From assembly GCA_910589415.1 (NCBI GenBank), contig OU342632.1, forward strand, positions 35,601,637-35,665,636: 64,000 nt of DNA. Reading direction: 5' to 3'. Below, piece after piece: positions 32,423 through 42,946 of the stretch. The position numbers and the translations under genes were made by a program. The notes beneath the pieces were generated by a model that ran no database searches, was not told the DNA's origin, and saw only the letters and a program-made list of their open reading frames with translations. The stretch comes from Malachius bipustulatus (lineage: Eukaryota > Arthropoda > Insecta > Coleoptera > Melyridae). The first letter of the stretch is position 1. Each line of letters starts with the position of its first letter.

Positions 32423-35368
32423 ATGTGGAAATATGTTGTCGGCACCGTTGCTCTAACTACTACAACCTACTGCTTGGTGTGAGTTTAGAATAATACGAAT
32501 GTAGAAAAATTCATAAATGAACGATGACAAACTTTCGTGATTTTCAGACGATACTTCAGAGGCGGAGTTTGTCGCTGCACAGCTAGACTTGACGGGCTGG
32601 TAGTTATTGTCACTGGAGCAAATTCTGGTATTGGAAAGGCTTTGGCTCTCTTATTAGCTGAGAAAGGTATGTGTTTTTATTTTTACTAGTAATAGATAGA
32701 GAAAGAGAGTTCTTGCAAGCTGGGGGCTTCTTGTCTTAATCATTTTAAGTACATACCTATACGATGAAGGCTAAAAGAACAGGTATAATATAAAAAATTG
32801 AGCATAATAATTGTTATGGATTATTTTAATTTAGTAACCAATTGACATTACCAGCATTGGTATAAGTAGGACGCGCCTGAACTAGTGCCAGGAGTGGATA
32901 TTTCCGTGCTCTGTTGCCACATCCTCGTGAATTTCTACACTCAGTTCAGTAAGATTTTAAACACCTTTCGGGCATTTGATTGGCAACGAATCTTAAATCA
33001 TTACAAATTGATCTTTGCTTTTAGATGTACTTTTGTCTAATAATGGTGTGTAGGTGTCCAGTGTCCAGTTTAATTTTTCAGGCCATAGCTTTGGATGCAA
33101 AATTTACCGTCTTCCGAGCAATTAATTTGGATGAAAATTCGCAAGCAAACTTTACTTCAGATTTGCCTTTGACTAAAAATGGTGCGAATGTGTCACAAAG
33201 TCCAAGAGCGGAGGCATTTTTATTATATAAAAAAAATCATATATCCGCCAATGGACACACCTACACACCATTATTAGTCAAAAGTACATCTAAAGCAAAG
33301 GTCAATTTGTAATAATTCAAAGGTTCATTGCCAATTAAAAGCCCGAAAGGTGTTTGAAGTCCTTACTGAACTAATTGTAGAAATTCGCGAGGACTGGCAA
33401 CAACGGACAGAAATATCTACTCTCGGCGTAAGGTTCGGGCGCGTATAGTAGTTAGGTCCTTTTTTTTTTGCTTTTTACAGGAATAGAAAGTTTTAATTAA
33501 GTATACAACATTCATGACATTTTCCTTTATGGTGATTTTGAAACGGAACAGTGTATCAAAACTGAAAAGGCTGATTGCAACCGTTTTTTGGATAATTGTT
33601 TTCAACAGTAAATCGTCCAATTTTGTGACTATCGAGTGAAAACTCTGACTATGCCAGTAGAAAAACGAGCGCATGTCTTATCCACATGTGATTTGACATA
33701 TTTTAACAAGGCGAATTTTGGAAAATAAACCTTTATTTTTTTGATAAAATGTATAAAAACGAATCATTTGAGTCCAATTTTGTTTAAGCGGTTGATTTTT
33801 TTTTTAATTTTCGGAGTTTGTATCTGTTCAATTGTACTGGAGGTTATGGCAAGGAGCAAATTGTAAGAAAATATTTTTCCCTCAATTGGGAGGGTTGCAC
33901 AGATGCCGCCCTAGTTAATTTTCTTCAAAATTGTAGAAGTTTTTTGAAATCGCTCTGGCAAATCTGGGCAAAAGACCGTAGCCACTCAGTGTGCTAGGAC
34001 CCCTACTCGAGAAGATGGATGTTCAGAAGGGGAGGGTACTCGAACTATATAAAAACCGGCTTCTCTTCGATTTGGGAGATACAAGGCATTTTTATCGCCA
34101 TCTCTCTAACTATTAATGGATTACGTTACAATATATTTTATAAAACTTAAAATGTAATTTAATCTAATCAAGAGAGCTTTCAACTCGGGATTCTGATTTA
34201 ACTCTAACCGTGTTTGTTGCATAATAACAAGCGCTTGAGTGTCCAACAGTCTGTTACAAATAGAGACAGTGCCCATAAGTCTGTTTAAAATTGAAAAATG
34301 ATTATCTTTCAAACTACTACTGCCATCTTCAGCTGTTCATTGACACCACTTTCAGGTCCATGAATAAAACACATTTGTTATATTTAGAGCAGTTTTAGGT
34401 GAAACAACAAGACAGATTTTACCTACCTTGATATGTTTAAAACTTGAAAAAAAAACTAAGAAAAAATTGAAATTGCTTTAAAATGTATTTCTCTTCTTGC
34501 AGGAGCCACCCTAGTCCTAGCGTGTCGTAATGTTGAAAAAGGCTTGAACGCCAAAAAATATATAATTTCCCAACTGTCCAACAGAAACGCCAAAATCTTC
34601 GTCAAACAATTAGACTTGACGTCATTTTCGAGCGTATTAAAGTTCGCAGAGTCCGTGAAAGCCGATTTCAAGGAGATCTACGCCCTGGTCAACAACGCCG
34701 GCGTGTTCTATCACCCGCAAGGCGTGACCTCTGACGGTTTCGAGATCACTTTACAGACCAATTACTTGGGACCGTTTGTTCTCACCCACTACTTGCTGGG
34801 CCTGTTGAAGAACTCGGACCACGCCAGGATAATAAACGTGTCGTCGGAAAGTCACAGGATCGTCAATATTTACGACCTGAAGGCCGTCACAAAGTGTCAG
34901 ACCGAATTCAGGTCTCATTTTGTTGCGTACGGTGTCTCCAAGCTCGCAATCAATTTGTTCACGAAGGAATTATCAAGAAGACTTTTAAGTAAGTGATCAA
35001 ATTGGATAATTGTGGCTAATTTTTTACAAAAACATATTATTTTTACAGGTACCAATATTATTGTAAACGCGGTCGATCCTGGTAACACTGAAACAAACAT
35101 TTTTAGAAATTTCCCGGCTTTGAACAACCCCTGGCTGTACGCGATCCAGTGGCCGATTCGTCTGGTAGTCATCAAGTCTCCAGCACAAGGAGCCCAGACC
35201 GTTTTGCATTCCATTTTGACGTCGAACCGTTCGACCGGTCAGTATTACCAAGACTGCAAGCTGACCTTACCCAGCCCTCTTTCCTTGAACGATAAATTGG
35301 CCAGGGAATATTACGAGCTGACTCGTACATTACTAAAAGATATTTTCAGTTCAGAATCCGAGTGTTAG
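32423..35368 (+). CDS. Retinol dehydrogenase 11-14-like short-chain dehydrogenase
   Basis: Four exons: 32423-32478, 32548-32666, 34503-34988 and 35049-35368, joining in frame to 326 residues. An N-terminal hydrophobic signal anchor (about 4-20) is followed by the NAD(P)-binding TGANSGIG (41-48), NNAG (122-125), the catalytic serine in INVSSESH (about 172) and YGVSK (201-205). ACRN (65-68), with Arg after the second strand, is typical of NADPH-preferring members. The layout and VDPGNTETNIF fit the RDH11-14 branch, which acts on retinal and other lipid aldehydes in ER or mitochondrial membranes; the substrate is not decided. Intron 2 (1.8 kb) carries a TIR element. The stop is one base before the next ATG. 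Confidence 0.93.
32869..33446. mobile_element. Foldback element in SDR intron 2
   Basis: Near-complementary arms of about 200 bases: ACGCGCC(T/C)GAAC at both extremes, CACCTTTCGGGC against GCCCGAAAGGTG, and GGTGTGTAGGTGTCCA against TGGACACACCTACACACC. A 95-codon plus-strand frame inside (33025-33312) is a by-product of the repeat and matches nothing. Confidence 0.8.
33447..34502. other. Remainder of SDR intron 2
   Basis: AT-rich intron sequence between the foldback element and the third SDR exon. No gene seen. Confidence 0.5.
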
Positions 35369-35369
35369 A

Positions 35370-36200
35370 ATGAGTCAGTTGCAGTGGGAATCGTCCGATG
35401 GTAAAATTTCTAAAGATGTACTCGTCGAGGGTGTTTGGGGCACAAAACCGTATGAAGCAAGTGAGTGTTTGATTAGGATCAAAGACTGCCCTGAAGAGCT
35501 TGAGGAGTATAATAACGCAAGCATTATCGTGGGTGATTTTGATTCGTGCATAGGACGCTGTTTGGATGATTGCATAACGACGATGCATCAAGGAGAAACA
35601 TCGAAATTTACCATCGAGTTGGAAGAAGGGACTGTCTCATTTGAACTTACGTTAGTTGAATTAAACTTCAAAGGATTCATATATGAATGGGCCGCTAAAA
35701 AGAAATACGAGATAGCCCAGCGACACAAATCTAGAGGTATAGAAGCTTTCTCCAATAACCGGATCAGAGCGGCAGCTTATCGCTTTACAAAAGGATTAAA
35801 AATAATCATGTCGATACCGATCGACGTTCAGTGCGCTCCGAAGAAGATCGACGGCTTAGCTGTCAGTGAGATTAAGGCTTTAAAGTGCAATTTTTATAAC
35901 AATCTCGCTTCTTGTTACCTAAGGAACGATAACTGGGAAATAGTGATAGAGTTTTGCAGCAGAGTTTTAAGCGAAGAGAGCGGTAACGTTAAGGCGCTGT
36001 ATAAAATCGGGGTGGCGTACAGACACGATAAGAATTTTGAAAAATCAAAGGAGGCTTTCTTGAAAGTCCTAAAGCACGAACCAATGCACAAAAGTGCAAA
36101 AGCGCACCTGCAGTACGTTCAAGTCAAATTGAAAGAGGCGAAGTTACGGTCTAACGATATCATGAAGAGAATGATCGGCGATATTTTACCAGAGAAATAG
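35370..36200 (+). CDS. FKBPL: FKBP-like TPR co-chaperone (FKBPL-type)
   Basis: One intronless frame of 276 residues. The N-terminal third looks like a degenerate FKBP fold (GVWGTKPYEASECLIRI, CLDDCITTMHQGETSKFTI, VSFELTLVELN) without the residues expected for an active prolyl isomerase. Residues about 110-260 form three TPR-like units (AQRHKSRGIEAFSNNRIRAA, NLASCYLRNDNWEIVIEFC, VKALYKIGVAYRHDKNFEKS), the part that binds HSP90 or HSP70 tails in this family. Human FKBPL shows the same order, including a C-x-x-x-C-x-Q-GE-like stretch before the TPRs. The ATG is one base after the SDR stop and in another frame. A possible splice acceptor TATTTTCAG ends at 35349, inside the SDR coding sequence. 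Confidence 0.82.
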   Translation: MSQLQWESSDGKISKDVLVEGVWGTKPYEASECLIRIKDCPEELEEYNNASIIVGDFDSCIGRCLDDCITTMHQGETSKFTIELEEGTVSFELTLVELNFKGFIYEWAAKKKYEIAQRHKSRGIEAFSNNRIRAAAYRFTKGLKIIMSIPIDVQCAPKKIDGLAVSEIKALKCNFYNNLASCYLRNDNWEIVIEFCSRVLSEESGNVKALYKIGVAYRHDKNFEKSKEAFLKVLKHEPMHKSAKAHLQYVQVKLKEAKLRSNDIMKRMIGDILPEK

Positions 36201-36626
36201 AAATTCCACAGCCATATCTGTCTTTTTAGTGAATCTTATTTTAATGTTTCATGTTTAGTTGCTTTTAATAGTGATGGAGATCTGCATTTATTGTTAATTT
36301 TATTTGTAATCGTATCTGTGAATGGAATATTTAACGAATAGGGAGAGTAAAAATACGGAAAACTTGAGTAAATTGTTGATTAAATGGACTGAACATCAAA
36401 GCTACGGCCATAGATAATATTTTTAGTGTGTCCACTGTTCACACTGAAAAACTAAATAGTTTCACTTTCTGTTGGGGACAAACAAAACTTTTTAGCATAA
36501 GAGACAGTTCTAATATTTTCTTTGTTAAGGTTTTTTTTTTGCAGGGTTGGCAAAAACACTGTCATATTTAAAAAAGCTGAACCTACTCAGTTTTAACGCC
36601 TTTTTTTAATCTACTTCAAATACATA
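36201..36626. other. FKBPL 3' region
   Basis: AT-rich. No canonical AATAAA stands close to the stop, so the cleavage site is unclear. No other gene. Confidence 0.4.
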
Positions 36627-39176
36627 GGATGCCCGGAAATACCATGCACCTAGAAAAGGAAGTGATTAAACAGACTTTTGCTATAAACTTTTAACGTTTT
36701 CAAGATGTACGAGGTTGGTCTAAGTTGATTTTTATTTTCATTTTTTTGTGTGATACAATGTTATGCACACTCTTATAAACACATTTTTTGCTCATTAATC
36801 ACATTGTTTTCTGTAAAATTAAGGTTTTAAAAAATTGAGTGATCTAGATTTTGGATACTGGTTTCAACCCTGTAATGTTTACGCCACTGGAATAAATGCG
36901 ATTTTAAGAAGCCCTTTTGAACCACCCTTGTTTTCTACTCCAAAAAGATACACAGCTCAAAAATTACCCGTTTCTGAGAAAAACAGCAAATAATGAGAGA
37001 AAGCTAAGCCTCAGGTCATCTCGGTCTCTCACTCACTGCAGTCCCTGTTTTGCCGTCCAAGCAGCACCCAGCTTGGCAGCCTCCGGTCGCAACCTCCCAC
37101 CACCTCCTGCTCGTCAGTATTCCGCAGCGCGTGGTCATGCTGGGATTTTCCGCGTCTTGCATTAATAACTTCTTAACAAAAAATTATTCTCAAAATTCAT
37201 GTTTTCTATTGCATGAGTTATTGGGTGGTTGAAATCGTTTATTTGAATACGGTTGGCCAGTGATATCTTGGCTTTGCTGCTAACCAGAATCTTGACAATC
37301 ATTATCATATTCATGGTCCAGGTCATCATAATATTCCTTAGAATCTGACACAACTTCACTTTGGTTTATAATCGTTGATTGTGTTATACCGGTCTCTTCT
37401 GCATCACAATAGCTCTTCTTCTGGTATTTCTTCTTTATCCATTAAGAATGACTTACTTGTTAATAGCTGTTGAAGACAATAAAGACAAGGTATGTAAATC
37501 TGATTCCCTTTCTTCAGTTTCAATACTTCTTCACTAGAAACAATTCATCAGGTACATTATTATTATATGTATTATTAAACAATAATTTCGTTTTCTATTA
37601 GGTACAATTATTACACTTCTGTTCTCTCAAAAAATGTAATTTTTCTCGGAAACGGTGGTTTTAAAGGCTTCTTAAAATAGCATTGATTCCAGTGGCGTTA
37701 GAAGTTGAAACCCTCAAAGTACACAAAATCTAGGCCACTCATTTTTTTAAATCTTAATTTTACAACTAAGGTGGAAGCACGAGGTTCAAAGACCACAAAG
37801 TGTGTATAAGAGCTGAACATTCCATCTCATACGGTTCTCGAGATATTTGCAAAAAAAATTCATCTGGTACATATAACACAATCAAAAACTTATTACAGCC
37901 AATAACTTATGATACCTAGTAGGTACATACACACTTCATCACGTTGTGCACATTAAACCCCTTGTTTCCACTGTAAAATACAGGTTTTAAGAAAATTGAG
38001 TGGCATAGTTTTTGGATACTTTTGAGGGTTTCAACCCCTAACTTCTACACCATTGGAATAAATGCGATTTTAGGAAACGCTTTAAAACCGCTCCTGTTTT
38101 CTCCATAAAAAAAGTCCTCTTGGTTGACTCGTTCGCTTAACTAGCTCTTAAGTTAACCGTTTCCTAGAAAAATGGCATTTTATGAGACAATATAGTGTAA
38201 AATCGTAACTACTATCAAATCATTCCTAATGGATGAAGAAGACATACCAGAAGAAGATGAAGAAGAGCCCAGTACAACACAATCAAAGATTATAAATCAA
38301 AGTGATGAAAAACACCCCAGGGAAGTGTCAGATTTGAAGGAACATTATGATAACCTGGACCATGAATATGATAACGATTATCAGGATTCTGGTTAGCAGC
38401 AAAGCGATGATATCAGTGACCAACCTTATTCGAATAAACGATTTCAACCACCCAATAACTCATGCAATAGAAAACATGAATTTTGAGAATAATTTTTTGT
38501 TAAGAATTTATTATTGTAAGAGGTGAGAAGTCCCAGCATGACCACGAGCTAGGGAAGTACTGACGGCGAGCGTTGGGAGGCCGCGACCGGAGCCTGCCGG
38601 GCTGGGTGCTGCTTGGGCGGCAGAGAGTGGAGACGACCTGATACAATGGGCTGAACTATTATAAGTTTTGAATAAATGTTTATTAGATTGCGGGCTGTTT
38701 GTTAAATAATGTAACATTAACAGTCGGTACAACTTTTTGAAAAAATAAAAGTAATAAATTATATTTTCTCTCATAAAATGCTGTTTTTCTGGAAAAAGGT
38801 GAACTTGAAGCTGTTAACCAGGAGTACCTTTTTGGTATTGAAAACAAGGGCTGTTCAAAAGTCTTTTTAAAATCGCATGTATTCCAGTGGCATCAACTTG
38901 GATTATGTCAAAAGTGGAAGAGTAAAAGTACCCAAAATCTAGGCTACTCAAATTTTTTTAAAACCTTTATTTTACAATCGAAACAAGAGGAAATGAGCAC
39001 AAAGTGTGTATAAGAGCTGAAAATTGTATCTCACAATAGGGTTCTCGAGATATTTGCAAAAAATTGATTTTTTTTTTACTTTGACCAACATTTCTTATAT
39101 AAGTTTATAGGAAAAAAACCGTAATTTTTTTTAATCACTTCCTATTCAAGGTACATGTTATTTCCGGGCATCCTGT
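36627..39176. mobile_element. 2.5-kb mirrored composite transposon
   Basis: Ends GGATGCCCGGAAATA with CATG and AAGGAAGTGATTAA, and their complements ending at about 39176. The two halves (36627-37870 and 37940-39176) are inverted copies of one sequence. A module with GAGTG(A/G), TTTTGGATACT, TTTCAACC and CACTGGAATAAATGCGATTTTA occurs four times in alternating orientation (about 36800, 37740, 37990, 38930). Each half holds a GC-rich piece near its inner third (about 37020-37150 and 38530-38640) and a mirrored coding-like remnant. Confidence 0.8.
38229..38487 (+). pseudogene. Acidic coding remnant in the composite transposon, with mirrored copy at about 37200-37448
   Basis: From ATG 38229 a frame reads MDEEDIPEEDEEEPSTTQSK and stays acidic to a TAG at 38394-38396. 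Beyond that stop the same frame continues to about 38487. The inverted half (about 37448 down to 37200) has the corresponding start MDKEEIPEEE with differences. Acidic N-termini occur in some cut-and-paste transposases, including piggyBac-like ones, but nothing catalytic is present and I do not assign a family. Confidence 0.5.
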
Positions 39177-42100
39177 GTTATGAAACTGCATCTTGATAAA
39201 ATATCAATAACTAATATTATAAAAGTACTTATATAAATGAAAACACCGAACAAATCTCAACAGGCAAATAGGGGATTCACTGATTGAGTACAAATTGAAT
39301 TAAAAAACTCATACACTCTCTTTAGTCTGTCAGTGCTGTTTAATTAATTAATTGTTATTTTATTTATTCTTTTTTAATTTAATTTTAAAAAAGTAAAAAA
39401 TATATAAAAAGAAGGTTAAAAAACCCGCCGCCTGGAAAAATCCTAGCCATCTCTTCTTTATTGTTATAAAACTTTAACCAAAAAAATCATTAAAGTTACG
39501 TGTTTTTATGTTTGTCTATAAAAATTCACTGACACCGACACCTTTTTAAACCCATAAGAATTGATACTCCGTCAAGTTTATTCCTTAAAAAGCGTAATTT
39601 CAATAAAAATTAAAAAAAAATTAGACTCAAAAGTGACACTTGTAACCTGAGTTTGAACTGATTAAAAATTGAGTTTTTCTTTTAAAAGCAGTTTGTTGTT
39701 GTATGATGGACGTGTTAAAAATATTGAACTCATTTTTGTCACTTACATCATCAATAACTATTCTGTTCCCATAAGAAAAAATGGACTTGCTTGTCCCCAA
39801 CAGTTGTTTCTCATGTCTTTTTATATTCCGAACCTGTTTCTTCAAGTACTCACCTCAGATTATTATCGCTTATGATAAAAAGCCAAAAATAGGTGAAAAT
39901 TATGCTTCAAAACCGATTTGTTTTTCCAACAAAGTTTTTTTTTAATTTATTGATTTGTCCAGTCTATAATATGAAAATGATATATTTTTTTAATGTCAAT
40001 GGAAATTTTAAAGCAAACTCGAATAATGACATGAATCAAAAAGTTGAGTCATTAGTTACAGACTAATTTGTTGGTAATTATTTATATTATTGTGTTATTG
40101 TTTAGTGATTTGGATTTTAGAATAGTTTTTTCGAGTTAATAAAAGCTACCATTAAAAATAAGATTTTCATTTATTAATTAATTACCAAAACCAGGGTGAA
40201 TACAATTAATTAATGAATTTACACATTACCAATACAGTTGAGCACTCCTAAAGTAAATATATGGAAAGACCGGAGCCGGAAATATGCTTACAAAAATAAA
40301 ATAAAATGAACGTTTATATAAAACCACGTAAAGATCTAACTAGGTAGAGTTACATTCAATGTCAAATACATACGTATGTTACAAAGCATTTATTTCAACA
40401 ACAATTTCACTAACTTTAGTTTAAACTATCTTTAAGAAGAATCAAATGCGTACTTCGATAATTATAGGTAATCCTCGAGACGACGACAAACACCACAAAT
40501 AAATTAACACAAGATGAACATTACGTAGTTTTACTTTTTTTAAAATATAATAATTATCCTAGCGAGGCACTTCGGTGTTAATATACAGGGTTACAATGAA
40601 TATATTGCAAGTATTCACTAAATCTGTATTTTTTTTTAACTAGGTATGAAAAATTTCCGTACATGATTAATAATTATTGTTAGTTAGTTTTAAACAGGAG
40701 AACAAACATTGCATAAAAAACATAAAAAATAAAAAAGTGCAAAAATAAATACAAAATGTCTATAAACCAAATATTGAGGTAAAATTATTCCAGCTTCGCT
40801 GTAAATGAAATTCTCTTTAATCAATATAAAACAAACTATTAAAAGATCACCATACTGTAAAATATTATCTTATATTTTTTAACACTATTTCGTATCTGAT
40901 TTAAAAGTACACATAAATTTCATAAAGATTTTGCAAACTGTACATAACAGTGAAGAGTTACTTTGATTACTGTAATTATTAATTAATTACAAATAAATGG
41001 CAAATTTCAAAACAGGACAGAAAAATGAAGGAGCTTTTCATAGGAAATTCAATGTAAATTGAAATGGGATTATTTTGCAAAAGACTCTGAAATAAATCTA
41101 TAAATTTAAAATTCTAAAGAGGAAGAAATGCACAAATAAAGCTCTTCAGAGGAATTTTTGGACATTCGAAGAACAATCTTCAAGTCATGTCATATCTAAG
41201 TCAATTCCAAACTTCTAGAAGTGGCTCCTACAAAGATCATACAACAAATGAACACGATATGGGAAGATTATAAACATGATGGAACTCTTCCACATAATAC
41301 GTGAGATTTTATTTGCCCCAAGTAAGAACAGCATTAACTGATTTCTATCTGAAATCTCTGTCACAATGATTAGCCAATATTTAACTGCTTCAAGCAAACA
41401 ATATTTATTGTTTCAACAAATTATAAATAATAAATAAAAACTGTAAACAACAAAATAACGCAAAAAAAAGTGCAAGAACTTTACTTCTTTAAAAAAGCTG
41501 ATTAGAAGATGTAAAAATCTTTGACCGATATTAATTTTGATTGGCACAAATAAGCATACTGTAGACGCACGCGCACTTTTAGATATCACTCCTTCCAATT
41601 GCTGGATTTATCTTGCGATTTTCCTGAAACCCACTTTATTTATATGACGGTTATTGGTTTTTTTCTGTAACATTTTAACACCTCTGCATAAATTAGTTGG
41701 GTGGTATTTGCACTCACTAATAGAGGGCTCGAGATGGGTTAGAAAATTAAAGGTTATGCCCCAAAAAAATAATTTTGAAAAAAAAAAATATAATTAACAC
41801 AGGATAAACTTTTTATGGTATAAAAGAAATTAACTCATACCAACTTAATACTCAGTCTGCTGTGCCAGATTAAATCTTTCTGAAACCACCAATTACCCTA
41901 TTTAAAAGATGGCTGTCCTTCCGTCGAGTCAAGGACCAAAATATTTCACTGGAACATTTGTCTGCATCATCGACATGGTTGCTCGTGATGCATTAATTAA
42001 GAATTACTACGTTTAATGGGTGTAAGATTGAACAAGATTTCTCTTGATGATCAGTTTTTCAGATGTGAGAAGCGACATTATGTTAGAACAATTATAATTA

Positions 42101-42580
42101 TTTATTATTATAGTATCAACAGCTTTCTGAGTTATGATTAGACATATTATAATAAACGATCCAGCTTAACTGAGATATAACCACAGAACCGTGGTTGTGT
42201 TACGTATGTATGAGTATTGAATTTCCCATAAATATACCCCTTTAAAATATATTTTTTGTAAGAAAAATTGTTGCAATATCGGAGTGCTTGTTTTATAATA
42301 ATAATAATAATAATAATAAAAAACAGTGACAAAGAGTTATATCTTTGAAAAATATATGGCTATGAACGATCATTCAAAATTGTGATATCTTTGTACACTA
42401 GTGTCATGCTTATAACTACGACGAAAAATTTCACCATATTGCGACATTTCAAAAAATTTGTTCTGCAATTAACAACAAATAAATAACAAATTATCGTAAT
42501 ACTAACATTGCCAATTTATCACAAAATATATTTAGCAACGTCACATACATTTTATATCTGTACAAGTGAAACAAACAAAT
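39177..42580. other. Intergenic region downstream of atlastin
   Basis: AT-rich, with no recognisable gene on either strand. Several open frames of 60-81 codons are of random composition. Confidence 0.4.
42298..42321 (+). repeat. (ATA)n microsatellite
   Basis: About eight uninterrupted ATA units, downstream of the probable atlastin cleavage site. Confidence 0.8.
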
Positions 42581-42586
42581 TTTATT
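42581..42586 (-). promoter_or_regulatory. Candidate distal polyadenylation signal of atlastin
   Basis: AATAAA on the minus strand about 360 bases past the regular atlastin stop. Other A-rich variants exist further on. Confidence 0.4.
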
Positions 42587-42946
42587 TATATAAAGGTTCT
42601 GCGTATGAAAAAGGACGAGATGGCAAGACAGCATTCCATCGGGGGGACAAATTTGCTTTGTATAAAATACGTAAAACTTGAAAGATAACACAACAAACAC
42701 TAAGAATAAAAACAACAAAAGGGACATTACATAGATTTTCAATCCCACTCCTGCGATATAGAAGGAATGTAAAAGGTTAGGTAAATAGACGAATGAAACA
42801 AAAACAATTAAAAACTGGCCAAAGTGGAATATTAAATACAAAGCAAACCTCGGGAGATTTGATAGGAGTAGGTAACATTGCAAGTTATAGCCTACAGACG
42901 ATCTAAGACAGTTGACATTTATGGCAGACTCGATAGACGACGGCTG

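Noticed and set aside
33025..33312. 95-codon frame in SDR intron 2
   Set aside because: Spans the loop and arms of a foldback element; no splice fit to the SDR and no domain.
36917..37165. 82-codon frame with Pro/Ala-rich end
   Set aside because: Part of the GC block of a mirrored transposon; the mirrored copy does not preserve it.
39627..39875. Short frames on both strands
   Set aside because: Random-looking composition in AT-rich DNA, with no start context, splice sites or similarity.
42491..42883. 130-codon minus-strand hydrophobic frame
   Set aside because: It lies in the likely atlastin 3' UTR; the Phe/Leu/Ile/Tyr-rich make-up comes from T-rich DNA and no family is recognised.
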